The position numbers and the translations under genes are program-made. From Candidatus Rubrivivax defluviihabitans (GTDB taxonomy: Bacteria; Pseudomonadota; Gammaproteobacteria; Burkholderiales; Burkholderiaceae_C), in contig JADJMW010000025.1 in the NCBI GenBank assembly GCA_016709385.1, positions 1 to 64,000 on the forward strand: 64,000 bases of DNA. The letters run 5' to 3'. Every line of letters begins with the position of its first letter. Position 1 is the stretch's first letter. Positions 51,245 through 60,801 of the stretch are shown here, in pieces. The notes beneath the pieces were generated by a model. That model saw only the letters and a list, made by a program, of their open reading frames with translations, did not search any database and had not been told where the DNA came from.

Positions 51245-52564
51245 TCAGGGGCAGGCGGTGGGCGGCGGCACTTCATCGTCGAGCGAGCCGCGCGCGTCCA
51301 CGCGCCGCAGCCCGCTGCCGCAAAGCCTGGCGCTGCGGTCCTGCATGCGCTGGGTCACGTCCACCGGTTTCCAGTCGGGCTGCTGTGCGCGCAGCAGTGC
51401 GGCGATGCCCGCGGCCAGCGGTGCCGCCATCGAGGTGCCGCTCCACACGGCGTAGCCACCCCCGGGCACGGTGCTGGTGAGGCCCTCGCCCGGGGCGGCG
51501 ATCATGACCCAGGGCCCGCGGTTGGAGAAGCTCGCCACGCGCGAAGCAGCGGTGCTGGCCGCCACCGAGAGGGCGCCCTCGGCGCGTTCCGCGGCCGGGT
51601 ATTGCAGCTCGCGCGCATTGCCGCCGTTGCCGGCGGCAGCCGTCACCACCGAGCCGTGGTGCAGGTCGCAGCGTTCGCGGTCGCGATTGAAGCCGGGGTC
51701 GCTGTAGTCGTCGTCGTCTTCGCCGTCATCGTCGTCGCTGCAGGTCACCAGCTCCACGACCTTGTCGAGCAGCTTCGTCGGCGTCGTGGTGCCCAGGCTC
51801 AGGTTGATGACCTGCGCATGGTCGGCCGTGGCCGGGTTGCCGTCGGGGTCGGCGGCGTGGAGCAGCGCCGCGGCCACGTTCCAGATGTTGCCGCGCCCCT
51901 GCGCGTCGAGCACGCGCAGCGGCAGGATCTGCGCGCCCGGTGCCGCCAGTGCCACGAGGCCGGCCACATGGGTGCCGTGGCCATAGGCCGCATCGGCCGT
52001 GCTGCCTTCCTCGGACGCATCGGTGTCGTTGCCCACGTAGTCGTGGCCGGGCCGCAGGCGGCCGGCCAGCGCCGGGTGGTTGAAGTCCACGCCGGTATCG
52101 ATGACGGCCACCGTGACGCCGCTGCCGTCGCTCACGGCATGGGCGGCGGCGAGCCCCAGTTGCTGGGGTGCCCACTGGTCCAGATAGTCGGACTGGCGGC
52201 CGATGGCCCACACGCTGCGCTTGCGTGCCTCGGGGTCGCGCAAGCGCAGGTTGGGTTCGGCGAAGGCCACGCGCGCGTCGGCGTTGAGGGCGGCGATCTT
52301 GGCCGCCAGGTCGTCGGCGGCGACGGTACGCAGCAGGTAGAACGGTCGCGGACCGAGCTGTCGCGACAGCGTCAGGCCGTACGAGGAAAGCACGCCGGGC
52401 AGGCTGTCGCTGCCGCGCAACTGCACCACGATCTGCTGCGGCAGGCCGCTGTCTGCCGCCTGCACGCTGGCGGCGCCGGCGAGCAGCAGGCCGGCCGAGG
52501 CGGCGGCCAGGGCGATGCGCGTGCGGACCCACGCTGCGGAGCTGGATTTCTGAAGGTGTCTCAT
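51245..52564 (-). CDS. Secreted subtilisin-like serine protease (S8) with Asp-rich loop
   Basis: 439 residues. Signal peptide MRHLQKSSSAAWVRTRIALAAASAGLLLAGAASVQA; inhibitor-like prosegment to about residue 105; catalytic triad Asp in VAVIDTGVDFNHP, His in GHGTHVAGLVAL, Ser in SGTSMAAPLAAG, and oxyanion Asn in AAAGNGGNA. Between the catalytic His and Asn, residues 275-299 form a loop bracketed by two cysteines and filled with Asp/Glu (CSDDDDGEDDDDYSD... to C299), probably a disulfide-closed calcium-binding insertion. It lies 85 bases after the CHAT-protease stop on the same strand and looks like the last gene of the sigma-CHAT set. Confidence 0.93.
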   Translation of the reverse strand: MRHLQKSSSAAWVRTRIALAAASAGLLLAGAASVQAADSGLPQQIVVQLRGSDSLPGVLSSYGLTLSRQLGPRPFYLLRTVAADDLAAKIAALNADARVAFAEPNLRLRDPEARKRSVWAIGRQSDYLDQWAPQQLGLAAAHAVSDGSGVTVAVIDTGVDFNHPALAGRLRPGHDYVGNDTDASEEGSTADAAYGHGTHVAGLVALAAPGAQILPLRVLDAQGRGNIWNVAAALLHAADPDGNPATADHAQVINLSLGTTTPTKLLDKVVELVTCSDDDDGEDDDDYSDPGFNRDRERCDLHHGSVVTAAAGNGGNARELQYPAAERAEGALSVAASTAASRVASFSNRGPWVMIAAPGEGLTSTVPGGGYAVWSGTSMAAPLAAGIAALLRAQQPDWKPVDVTQRMQDRSARLCGSGLRRVDARGSLDDEVPPPTACP

Positions 52565-52649
52565 TTCGGGGCGTCTCGAGAAGCAAACGGATCGTACAGA
52601 GCGCCCGTGGCGGTGCGAGATACATCCGGCCTCACTGGATGCGGGGGTT

Positions 52650-55439
52650 TCAGGCACCGCCGTGCAGCACGAAGGGTGCCCAGTGGAAGGGATGGGCACC
52701 TTCGGCGATGAAGCGCCGCTGCACCTGGGCCAGCGCCTGCGCCGGCGGTCGACCTTGCGCCAGTTCGCCGTGGAATGCGGCCATCCACCGCGCGGTGGCC
52801 TCGTCGTCGATGGCCCACAGGCCACCGAGCACGCGGCTCGCACCGGCCACCAGGAAGGACCGCACGAGGCCGATGGACTCGTCACCGCGCGCAGCGTCGG
52901 CCAGCGCCGACTCGCAGGCGCTCATCACCACCAGTGGCCCGGCCAGCGCCAGGCTTTCGGCCTCCAGCGCCGTGAGGGCGCCGTCGTGCAGGTGCAGCAT
53001 GGAAAACGCCGGGCTGTCGGCGCGGAATTCGCCGTGGCAGGCCAGGTGCAGCAGGCCCGCGGTCGGCGCCTCGCGGCGCAGCGCCTCGCGCGTGGCCGTC
53101 GCCCCGTCGTGCACCCGCGCCTGCGGCCAACTGCGGCGCAGCGCTGCCAACTCGACTGCCGCACCCGGCAGGCGCAGGCTGTCGGCCACCACCACCACCG
53201 CGCCGGGGGCGGCGCAGGCACGGGTCTGCAGAACCGCGTCGACACTGGGCAGCAGCCCCAGCCGCAGGCGCTCCACGAGATGGGCCTGGCCGTCCCACAG
53301 CGCGGCAAAGGGCAGGGGTGACAGCAGTGCGCCCGGCACCACCAGCACCGCCTGTGCGTCACCCAGCGCTTCGGTCAGCGGGCGCCACAGCTGCCCGTGC
53401 AGCTGCTGCAGCGCGTGGCGCGTGCGCTCGGCCAGCTGGGTGGCGTGGCGCCGCAGCGCCGCGGGGCCGAGCCGCAGCGTCGCCAGTTGCGTGCGCAGCT
53501 GACGCAGCCGCTCGCGCACGGCCGGTGCACGGGCCAGGCCGCGATGCAGCGCGACACGCCCGCGGTACGCCGTGAAGGCGAAGACCTCGTCGTGCAGGAC
53601 GCCGTAGGCGACCAGGCCCGTGTCTGCACCCAGCGCGCGCGCCAGGGCCTGGGGGTCGAACCCTGCACCACCTTGCCGCCGCGGGGTCTGGGCGGCCTGG
53701 CCGCCAGCCGCCAGCCGCGAGCGTCGGGCGCGTTCGAGCCAGGCCTGTTCGAGGGCTCGACGTTCCTCCCCCAGTGCCGCAGGCGCGTCGTCACCGGCTT
53801 CATCGTGCAGGAAGCGGTTCAGGCGCCGGTACAGCCAGTCCAGCCGTTCGCGCGCGGCGCGCTCGGCCGCGCTCTCAGCTGCGGAGCCGGCCAAGTCCTC
53901 GGCTGGCCCACCGCGCGTGCGCGTGGCGGCCGGGTCGGCCGCGGGCCCGAGGCGGTCGCGCAGCGTGCGTGCCCGCAGCTGCTCCAGCGCCTGCAGCGCC
54001 ACCCAGGCCGCCGGTTCGCCCGGATGGGCCGCATGGTCCTCCAGTGCCATCTGCAGCAGTTCTTCGTAGACTGCGGCGTGGCGGTCCAGGTAGCCGCGCT
54101 GCAGATCGTCACCCGGCAGCGTGGCGCGGCCTGATTCGGCCATCGCCGCGGCCTGGGCAAAGGCCTCGCGCGCGGCCGTGCGCCGGCCGCCGGCCAGGTG
54201 GGCGCGGCCGCGCAGCAGCCAGGCGCGCTCCAGCAGGGGCGGCGGCGTGGCGTCATCGGCGAGCAAGGCGTCGAGCCGCGCTGCGGCCGCCGGGTCGCGG
54301 CGGGCGACTTCGGCTGCCGCCAGCGCCAGGGTGGCGGCGGCGGCCGGCAGCCCCAGCGACAAGGTGGCCTCGTGCGCCGCCCGCGCCGCCGCCAGGGCGG
54401 CTGCCGTGTCGCCGCGGGCCAGCTGCAACTCGGCGCGGGCCAGCGCGACCGCGGCGCGGCCGACCGCATTGCCGCCAGCGTCGAACAGCCGAGCCGCAGT
54501 GTCCAGCGCGGCCAGAGCCGGCCCGAGTTCGCCCCGGGCCGCGGCCACGCGCGCGCGCTGCAGGCCGACCCAGGGCTTGGTCGCCGCGCCGTCGTCCAGC
54601 GCCATGGCCACGGCGGCATACAGGGCGTCGGCTTCGGGCAGCAGCCGCAGTTCCAGGTAGGCGTCGGCCAGCGCCTTCTCGGCCTCCACGCGCAGCAGCG
54701 GCAGGCCCAGGCGAGCGAAGTCACGTGACGCGGCCTCCAGCCCGGCAAGCGCCTCGCGGTAGCGGCCGCGCGCCAGGTCCAGTTCGGCCTGCGCCTGCGC
54801 GGCGGCCGATGCAATGACCGGCAGCCGGTGCGCCTGCGCCCGCCGTACGGCGCGCCGGTACAGAGCCGCGGCTTCGTCGGCGTCGCCCAGGTAGCTGCAG
54901 GCGTCGGCGCGGCCCACGTCGGCGAGCACCGAGTGTTCGCGGTCGCCGATGCGCGAGAACAGCACCGCCGCCTCGCGGTAGTGGCGTGCGGCCTCGTGGT
55001 AGCGGTCCTGCTGCATGCAAAGGCTGCCGGTGTTGAGCACCACCTTGGCGGCCGACGCACGGTCGCCCAGCGCCAGCAATGCCGCCCGGGTGCGTTCGGC
55101 ACAGTCCAGCGCCTCGTCGAACCGGCCGAGCAGCGCCAGGCCCATGAGCTTGGGCACCTGGGCTTGCGCGGCATCGGCGGCCAGGCCCAGGGCCTGGAAG
55201 GCGGCGCTGGCCTTGTCCAGCCGCTCCACCGCCATGGACAGTCGGCCGCCGGCCAGGTCGGCGATGGCAGCGGTCCATGCCGCCAGAGCTGCCAGTTCCG
55301 CGGCGGGCGGCGTGCCGGCATGGTCCGCCGCCAGGCCTGCCAGCTGGTTCGCGCAGCGGGCCGCCTCGGCGGGTTCGCTGTGCCAGGCGGCGTAGCAGCG
55401 TTCCTTGAGCGCCCGTGCCGCGGCGCGCGGGTCAGGCAT
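52650..55439 (-). CDS. TPR-repeat CHAT-domain protease (caspase-like)
   Basis: 929 residues, cytoplasmic (no signal peptide). Residues about 1-560 are Ala-rich tetratricopeptide-like helical repeats (for example GDRASAAKVVLNTGSLCMQQDRYHEAARHYREAAVLFSRIGDREHSVLADVGRADACSYLGDADEAAALYRRAV). The C-terminal CHAT domain, about 640-929, has the catalytic dyad His802 in LLHLACHGEF and Cys842 in VVMSACESALA, followed by GLVRSFLVAGASRVLGGLWAIDD. CHAT proteins are caspase/separase relatives that act as effectors or signalling proteases, with TPRs as sensor. The ATG overlaps the stop of the 169-residue protein by eight bases. Alternative longer starts would run into that gene. Confidence 0.92.
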   Translation of the reverse strand: MPDPRAAARALKERCYAAWHSEPAEAARCANQLAGLAADHAGTPPAAELAALAAWTAAIADLAGGRLSMAVERLDKASAAFQALGLAADAAQAQVPKLMGLALLGRFDEALDCAERTRAALLALGDRASAAKVVLNTGSLCMQQDRYHEAARHYREAAVLFSRIGDREHSVLADVGRADACSYLGDADEAAALYRRAVRRAQAHRLPVIASAAAQAQAELDLARGRYREALAGLEAASRDFARLGLPLLRVEAEKALADAYLELRLLPEADALYAAVAMALDDGAATKPWVGLQRARVAAARGELGPALAALDTAARLFDAGGNAVGRAAVALARAELQLARGDTAAALAAARAAHEATLSLGLPAAAATLALAAAEVARRDPAAAARLDALLADDATPPPLLERAWLLRGRAHLAGGRRTAAREAFAQAAAMAESGRATLPGDDLQRGYLDRHAAVYEELLQMALEDHAAHPGEPAAWVALQALEQLRARTLRDRLGPAADPAATRTRGGPAEDLAGSAAESAAERAARERLDWLYRRLNRFLHDEAGDDAPAALGEERRALEQAWLERARRSRLAAGGQAAQTPRRQGGAGFDPQALARALGADTGLVAYGVLHDEVFAFTAYRGRVALHRGLARAPAVRERLRQLRTQLATLRLGPAALRRHATQLAERTRHALQQLHGQLWRPLTEALGDAQAVLVVPGALLSPLPFAALWDGQAHLVERLRLGLLPSVDAVLQTRACAAPGAVVVVADSLRLPGAAVELAALRRSWPQARVHDGATATREALRREAPTAGLLHLACHGEFRADSPAFSMLHLHDGALTALEAESLALAGPLVVMSACESALADAARGDESIGLVRSFLVAGASRVLGGLWAIDDEATARWMAAFHGELAQGRPPAQALAQVQRRFIAEGAHPFHWAPFVLHGGA

Positions 55440-55941
55440 CGGTGGCGGCGGTGCCGATGTCCAGCGGCGGCAGTTCGACCACCGTGTCGGCGAACTGCAG
55501 TTCGAGCCTGTAGCGGCCGGCGGCCAAGCCTTCGATGCGGAAGCCGCCGAGTTCGTCCAGCGGCTGCGGCGGCAGTGCCTGGCCATCGGGGCGCGTGACC
55601 TGCACCTGCACGGCCTCGTCCGGGCCGAGCACCTGGCCCTCGAGCGCCCAGCCCGCTTCCAGCGGCAGCACGCGCAGGTCCAGGTCGTGCTCGGCGGCGC
55701 TGAACAGCATCTGCCGAGTCCCTGCGACGCCGCGCAATGCGGGCATGGCGCCGGCCCAGCTGTCCACGCTGAGCAGCGCCTGCACGCGCTTGAACAGCGA
55801 AGGCGCACGCTGAACCCGTGGCACGCCCAGCGCCTCGGCACGAAGAATCATCCATTCCGGCGCATCGGTCAGCTCGCGCAGGGCGCGGCGGCCGGCGGCC
55901 AGCAGGCCTTCGTCATCGGGTGGGGGAAAGGTGGGGCTCAT
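55432..55941 (-). CDS. 169-residue protein of the sigma-CHAT operon, beta-rich C-terminus
   Basis: Not assigned to a named family. The N-terminal third is helical (DDEGLLAAGRRALRELTDAPEWMILRAEALGV); the middle has VQALLSVDSWAGAMPALRGVAGTRQMLFSAAEHDLDLRVLPLEAGWALEGQVLGPDEAVQVQVTRPDGQ; the end LDELGGFRIEGLAAGRYRLELQF looks like a carboxypeptidase-regulatory or Cna-B-type beta sandwich. No signal peptide or membrane helix. Proteins with this GTRQxLF...D.DLR...G.V.G pattern often sit between an ECF sigma factor and a TPR/CHAT gene, so it could be an adaptor or a non-membrane anti-sigma-like protein. That statement is from general memory. Confidence 0.7.
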   Translation of the reverse strand: MSPTFPPPDDEGLLAAGRRALRELTDAPEWMILRAEALGVPRVQRAPSLFKRVQALLSVDSWAGAMPALRGVAGTRQMLFSAAEHDLDLRVLPLEAGWALEGQVLGPDEAVQVQVTRPDGQALPPQPLDELGGFRIEGLAAGRYRLELQFADTVVELPPLDIGTAATDA

Positions 55942-56041
55942 CGTCTCGTTCCAGGCCGGCGTGACGTGCCGTGCCTATCGACGGAGCGGCAGGCGCCGCG
56001 CCAGATACATCCTCGTACAAGTTTTTGCAGCAGGCGCGGAT

Positions 56042-56647
56042 TCACGGGCGCTCCTCGCACAGCTTGCGCAGCTTCTGCAGGCAGCGTGCCCGCGTCGGTC
56101 CCAGGCTGCCGACCGGCACGCCCAGCCGTTGCGCGATCCCGGCGTAGGGGAGCTGCTCGTCGTGGTCCTCGAACACCAGCCTGAGCAGGTCGCGGCAACG
56201 GCCGTCGAGCCGGTCGAGGGCGGCGCGCAGGCGGTGCAGTTGCTGCAGGTCCGACAACAGCGCCTCGGGCAGCGGGTCGTCGGCCGGGGGGTCCCAGGCC
56301 GGGCCGGCATCGCCGTCGTCACCGCTGTCGCCACGCAAGGCCTCGAAGGACACCTCGCGCCGGCCGCGTTGCAGCAAGGCCAGCGATTCGCGCTTGGCCG
56401 TGGTCACGATCCAGGCGTGCAGGCGCTCCGGCTGGCGCATGCCGGGAAGGTGACGGTGCAGCCTTTCGAAGACAGTCTGGAAGACATCGGCAACACTGCC
56501 ATCGTCCAGGCCGGCGCGACGTGCCACCGTGTGCACCAGGCGCTGGTAACGCCGCACCAGCGTGCGCCAGGCTGCGGCCTGGCCGTCCAGGCAGCGCTGG
56601 ACCAGCGCGGCATCGTCGTCTTCGGGTTCAGCCATCTTGCGGGTCAC
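56042..56647 (-). CDS. ECF-type RNA polymerase sigma factor
   Basis: 201 residues. Sigma region 2: DDAALVQRCLDGQAAAWRTLVRRYQRLVHTVARRAGLDDGSVADVFQTVFERLHRHLPGMRQPERLHAWIVTTAKRESLALLQR (residues 10-93). Region 4: PLPEALLSDLQQLHRLRAALDRLDGRCRDLLRLVFEDHDEQLPYAGIAQRLGVPVGSLGPTRARCLQKLRKLCEE. No transmembrane anti-sigma factor gene adjoins; the next genes are the 169-residue protein, the CHAT protease and subtilisin, which it probably transcribes. An alternative start, ATG at 56635 (MAEPEDDD), fits the family slightly better. Confidence 0.92.
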   Translation of the reverse strand: MTRKMAEPEDDDAALVQRCLDGQAAAWRTLVRRYQRLVHTVARRAGLDDGSVADVFQTVFERLHRHLPGMRQPERLHAWIVTTAKRESLALLQRGRREVSFEALRGDSGDDGDAGPAWDPPADDPLPEALLSDLQQLHRLRAALDRLDGRCRDLLRLVFEDHDEQLPYAGIAQRLGVPVGSLGPTRARCLQKLRKLCEERP

Positions 56648-56725
56648 GATGTCGAAGGCGGGCCCGCAACCGCGCAGGGGCAGTTGCTGCCAGCCGCACC
56701 GAGGGCGGCTGCACCCGTTTCGGCT

Positions 56726-58378
56726 TCAGGCCGTCGGCAGCTTGTAGTCCTTCAGCGCCTCGCGCAGCTTGTTCTTCTGCATCTTGCCGGTGGCGCCCAG
56801 CGGAATGGCGTCGACGAAGACCACGTCGTCGGGCGTCCACCACTTGGCGATCTTGCCTTCGTAGAAGGCCAGCAGTTCTTCCTTGGTGAGTTCGGCGCCG
56901 GGCTTCTTCATCACCACCAGCAGCGGGCGTTCGTCCCACTTCGGGTGCGGCGCGGCAATGCACGCCGCCATGGCCACCGCCGGGTGCGCCATGGCGATAT
57001 TTTCCAGGTCGATCGAGCCGATCCACTCGCCGCCGCTCTTGATCACGTCCTTGCTGCGGTCGGTGATCTGCATGTAGCCATCGGCGTCGATCTTCGCCAC
57101 GTCGCCGGTGGGGAACCAGCCGTGGCCGGCCTCGTCCTTGATCAGCGGGTCGCCCCCTTCTTCCTTGAAATAGCGCGAGATGATCCAGGGGCCCCGCACG
57201 TACAGGTCGCCCGAGGTCTCGCTGCCCCAGGGCAGTTCCTTGCCGTTGGGGTCGACGATCTTCATGTCCACGCCGTAGATCGCGCGGCCCTGCTTGGCCA
57301 TCACCGCGTAGCGCTCTTCCTGCGACAAGGCCAGGTGCTTGGGCTTGAAGGTGCAGGCCGTGCCCAGCGGGCTCATCTCGGTCATGCCCCAGGCGTGCAG
57401 CACGTGCACGCCGAACTTCTCGCCGAAGGCGTGGATCATGGCCGGCGGGCAGGCCGAGCCGCCGATCACGGTGCGCTTCATGGTGCTGAATTTCAAGTCG
57501 TTGGCCTCGACGTAGGCCAGCAGCCCCTGCCACACCGTGGGCACGCCGGCCGAGACCGTGACGCCTTCGCTCTCGAACAGTTCGTAGAGCGACTTGCCGT
57601 CGAGCCCGGCGCCGGGGTAGACGAGCTTGGCGCCGGTCATGCAGCCCACGTAGGGCAGGCTCCAGGCGTTGACGTGGAACATGGGCACCACCGGCAGGAT
57701 GCTGTCGCGGGCCGAGCAGTTCAGCGCGTCGGGCATCGCCGCGGCGTAGGTGTGCAGCACCGTGGAGCGGTGGCTGTAGAGCACGCCCTTGGGGTTGCCG
57801 GTGGTGCCGCTGGTGTAGCACAGCGAGCTGGCGGTGTTCTCGTCGAATTCGGGCCAGGCGTAGCGGTCGTCCTGGGCTTCGAGCAGTTCCTCGTAGCACA
57901 GCAGGTGGGGGATCCTGGCCGCCACGTCGGCCGCCGGCATGTGCGCGCGGTCGGTCATCGCGACGAAGGCCTTGACCGTCTTCGTCCGGTTCGCCACGGC
58001 CTGGATCAGCGGCAGGAAGGTGAGGTCGAAGAACAGCACCTGGTCTTCGGCGTGGTCGGCGATATAGACGATCTGGTCCGGGTGCAGGCGCGGGTTGACG
58101 GTGTGCAGCACGGCGCCGCTGCCGCTGACCGCGTAGTACAGCTCCATGTGGCGATAGCCGTTCCAGGCCAGCGTGGCCACGCGGTCGGGGGCCTTCACGC
58201 CCAGGGCGGCCAGTGCCTTGGCCAGGCGGCGGGAGCGTGTGGCCAGGTCCTTGTAGGTGTATCGGTGGATATCGCCTTCGACGCGGCGCGAGACGATCTC
58301 GCGTTCGCCGTGGTGGCGCTCGGCGTGCACGAGCAGGGAGGAAATCAGCAGCGGCTGCTGCATCATCTGGCCGTTCAT
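56726..58378 (-). CDS. Acyl-CoA synthetase (DmdB/AlkK-like medium-chain or 3-methylmercaptopropionate ligase)
   Basis: 550 residues, adenylate-forming enzyme. P-loop-like SSLCYTSGTTGNPKGVLYSHRST (about residues 176-198), VPMFHVNAWSLPYVG, AWGMTEMSPLGT, YKxGD region GWFPTGDVAKIDADGYMQITDRSKDVIKSGGEWIGSIDLEN, and Lys of the final IPLGATGKMQKNKLREALKDY. The start MNGQMMQQPLLISSLLVHAERHHGEREIVSR is typical of the DmdB/AlkK subgroup; substrate could be a medium-chain or branched fatty acid or 3-methylmercaptopropionate. It is followed by the ECF sigma gene 78 bases downstream, probably a separate transcript. Confidence 0.93.
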   Translation of the reverse strand: MNGQMMQQPLLISSLLVHAERHHGEREIVSRRVEGDIHRYTYKDLATRSRRLAKALAALGVKAPDRVATLAWNGYRHMELYYAVSGSGAVLHTVNPRLHPDQIVYIADHAEDQVLFFDLTFLPLIQAVANRTKTVKAFVAMTDRAHMPAADVAARIPHLLCYEELLEAQDDRYAWPEFDENTASSLCYTSGTTGNPKGVLYSHRSTVLHTYAAAMPDALNCSARDSILPVVPMFHVNAWSLPYVGCMTGAKLVYPGAGLDGKSLYELFESEGVTVSAGVPTVWQGLLAYVEANDLKFSTMKRTVIGGSACPPAMIHAFGEKFGVHVLHAWGMTEMSPLGTACTFKPKHLALSQEERYAVMAKQGRAIYGVDMKIVDPNGKELPWGSETSGDLYVRGPWIISRYFKEEGGDPLIKDEAGHGWFPTGDVAKIDADGYMQITDRSKDVIKSGGEWIGSIDLENIAMAHPAVAMAACIAAPHPKWDERPLLVVMKKPGAELTKEELLAFYEGKIAKWWTPDDVVFVDAIPLGATGKMQKNKLREALKDYKLPTA

Positions 58379-59018
<640 letters not shown>

Positions 59019-59225
59019 CTACGCCGGCTTCGGCGCCGCCGCCTTGTCGGCCCAGAGCTGGCCGCCCGTGGCCCAGTCGTGACGCTGCACGTCGCAGAAG
59101 ATCACGTCCACCGCGTCGGCCGAGCCGCCCAGCGTGCGCACCGTGGCCTCGGTGAGCGCCTGCGCCAGCGCGCGCTTCTGTTCGAGCGTGCGCCCGGCGA
59201 AGAGTTCGACGCGGATCGTAGGCAT
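59019..59225 (-). CDS. 4-oxalocrotonate tautomerase-family protein
   Basis: 68 residues, MPTIRVELFAGRTLEQKRALAQALTEATVRTLGGSADAVDVIFCDVQRHDWATGGQLWAD. After Met removal the N-terminal Pro1 is the catalytic base of the tautomerase superfamily; Arg in VELFAGR and the V-I-F strand fit the 4-OT fold. Longer open frame upstream lacks the Pro1 start. Last gene behind the permease (25 bases), so it may be part of the purine-degradation transcript, although no tautomerase step of that pathway requires it. Confidence 0.85.
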   Translation of the reverse strand: MPTIRVELFAGRTLEQKRALAQALTEATVRTLGGSADAVDVIFCDVQRHDWATGGQLWADKAAAPKPA

Positions 59226-59250
59226 CAGATGATCTCCTGCGAATGGGGGT

Positions 59251-60762
59251 TCAGTGGGCCTCGGCGGCCTTCGCTGCCTCGATCGCCGCACCCTCGTCGG
59301 CGCGCGCGCCGTTGAAGAAGATATTCAGCGCCACCGCCGCCACCGCGGTGAGCAGGATGCCCGACTCCAGCAGCGGGTGCAGGCTGTGCGCCATGTGCTG
59401 CGTCCAGCGCGGCGCCACCAGCGGGATGAGGCCGAAGCCGATCGACAGCGCCACGATGTAGAGGTTGTTGCGGTTGTTCTTGTAGTCCACCGTCGACAGG
59501 ATGCGGATGCCGGTGGCCGCCACCATGCCGAACATCACCAGGCCCGCGCCGCCGAGCACGAACACCGGGATCGATTCGACGAAGGCCGCCATCTTGGGCA
59601 GCATGCCCAGCACCAGCATGATGATGCCGCCGGCCACGCAGACGTAGCGGCTGCGCACGCCGGTCACGCCGACCAGGCCCACGTTCTGGCTGAAGCTGGT
59701 GTAGGGGAAGGTGTTGAAGACGCCGCCGATCACGGTGCCCAGGCCGTCGGTGCGCAGGCCGGCGGCGAGTTCCTTCTGGCCGATCTTCTTGCCGGTGATG
59801 TCCGACAGGGCCAGGAACATGCCGGTGGATTCGATCATCACCACGATCATCACCAGCGTCATGGTCAGCACCATCACCGGGTCGAAGGTCGGCATGCCGA
59901 ACGCGAACGGCGTGACGACGTCGAACCAGTGGGCCTTGCCGACCTTGTCGAAATGCATCTTGCCCAGCGCCGCAGCCAGGATGCAGCCGGCCACGATGCC
60001 CAGCAGCACCGAGATATTGGCCAGGAAGCCCTTGGTGTATTTCACCAGCAGCAGGATGAAGACCAGCACCGCCGCCGCCACCGCCATGTTGTCCAGTGCC
60101 GCGTAGGCGGGGTTGTCGGTCATCGGGATCGGGCCGGGCAGCTTGACCACCGGCGCTGCCGCTCCGGGTGCCACCGGGGCGGTCAGGGCGGGTTCGATGA
60201 GATTCGTCATCTCGACCAGTTTCGGCACGTCGACGTTCTGCGCCATGAAGGCCGGCCCGCCCATGGCCCAGCCCACGCCCACGCGCATCAGGCTGATGCC
60301 GATGATGGCGATGATGGTGCCGGTGACCACCGGCGGAAAGAAGCGCAGCATGCGGCTCATCAGCGGCGCGATCAGCATGCTGATGACGCCGGCGCCGATG
60401 ATGGCGCCGAAGATCGCGCGTGCACCTTCGACGCCACTCTGGGCATTGGCCATCGCCACCATCGGGCCGACCGCGGCGAAGGTCACGCCCATCATCACCG
60501 GCAGCTTGATGCCGAAATATTTCGTGAAACCCAGCGACTGGATCAGCGTCACCAGGCCGCAGGCGAAGAGGTCGGCGCTGATCAGCATCGCCACCTGTTC
60601 GGGGCTGAGCTTCAGTGCGCGGCCGACGATCAGCGGCACGGCGATGGCGCCGGCGTACATCACCAGCACATGCTGCAGGCCGAGCGCGGTGACGCGGCCG
60701 AGCGGGAGCTTTTCGTCGACGGGGTGCACGCCCGGGGGCGCGGTTGCGGTGGCGGTGTTCAA
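59251..60762 (-). CDS. NCS2-family xanthine/urate permease
   Basis: 503 residues, 14 membrane helices, nucleobase:cation symporter-2 (NAT) family. Signature QNVGLVGVTGVRSRYV (residues about 368-383) with the QNxGxxxxT NAT motif, the helix 8 Glu in VMIVVMIESTGMFLALSDITGKKIGQKELAAGLRTDG, and helix 1 QHVLVMYAGAIAVPLIVGRAL. The charged residues match the uric acid/xanthine branch (UacT/XanQ-like) more than uracil permeases. 39 bases downstream of puuD on the same strand, so it supplies urate to PuuD. Confidence 0.92.
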   Translation of the reverse strand: MNTATATAPPGVHPVDEKLPLGRVTALGLQHVLVMYAGAIAVPLIVGRALKLSPEQVAMLISADLFACGLVTLIQSLGFTKYFGIKLPVMMGVTFAAVGPMVAMANAQSGVEGARAIFGAIIGAGVISMLIAPLMSRMLRFFPPVVTGTIIAIIGISLMRVGVGWAMGGPAFMAQNVDVPKLVEMTNLIEPALTAPVAPGAAAPVVKLPGPIPMTDNPAYAALDNMAVAAAVLVFILLLVKYTKGFLANISVLLGIVAGCILAAALGKMHFDKVGKAHWFDVVTPFAFGMPTFDPVMVLTMTLVMIVVMIESTGMFLALSDITGKKIGQKELAAGLRTDGLGTVIGGVFNTFPYTSFSQNVGLVGVTGVRSRYVCVAGGIIMLVLGMLPKMAAFVESIPVFVLGGAGLVMFGMVAATGIRILSTVDYKNNRNNLYIVALSIGFGLIPLVAPRWTQHMAHSLHPLLESGILLTAVAAVALNIFFNGARADEGAAIEAAKAAEAH

Positions 60763-60801
60763 GGGGTGTCTCCTCGGGGGTGGGGTCGTTGTCGGACGAG
60801 C

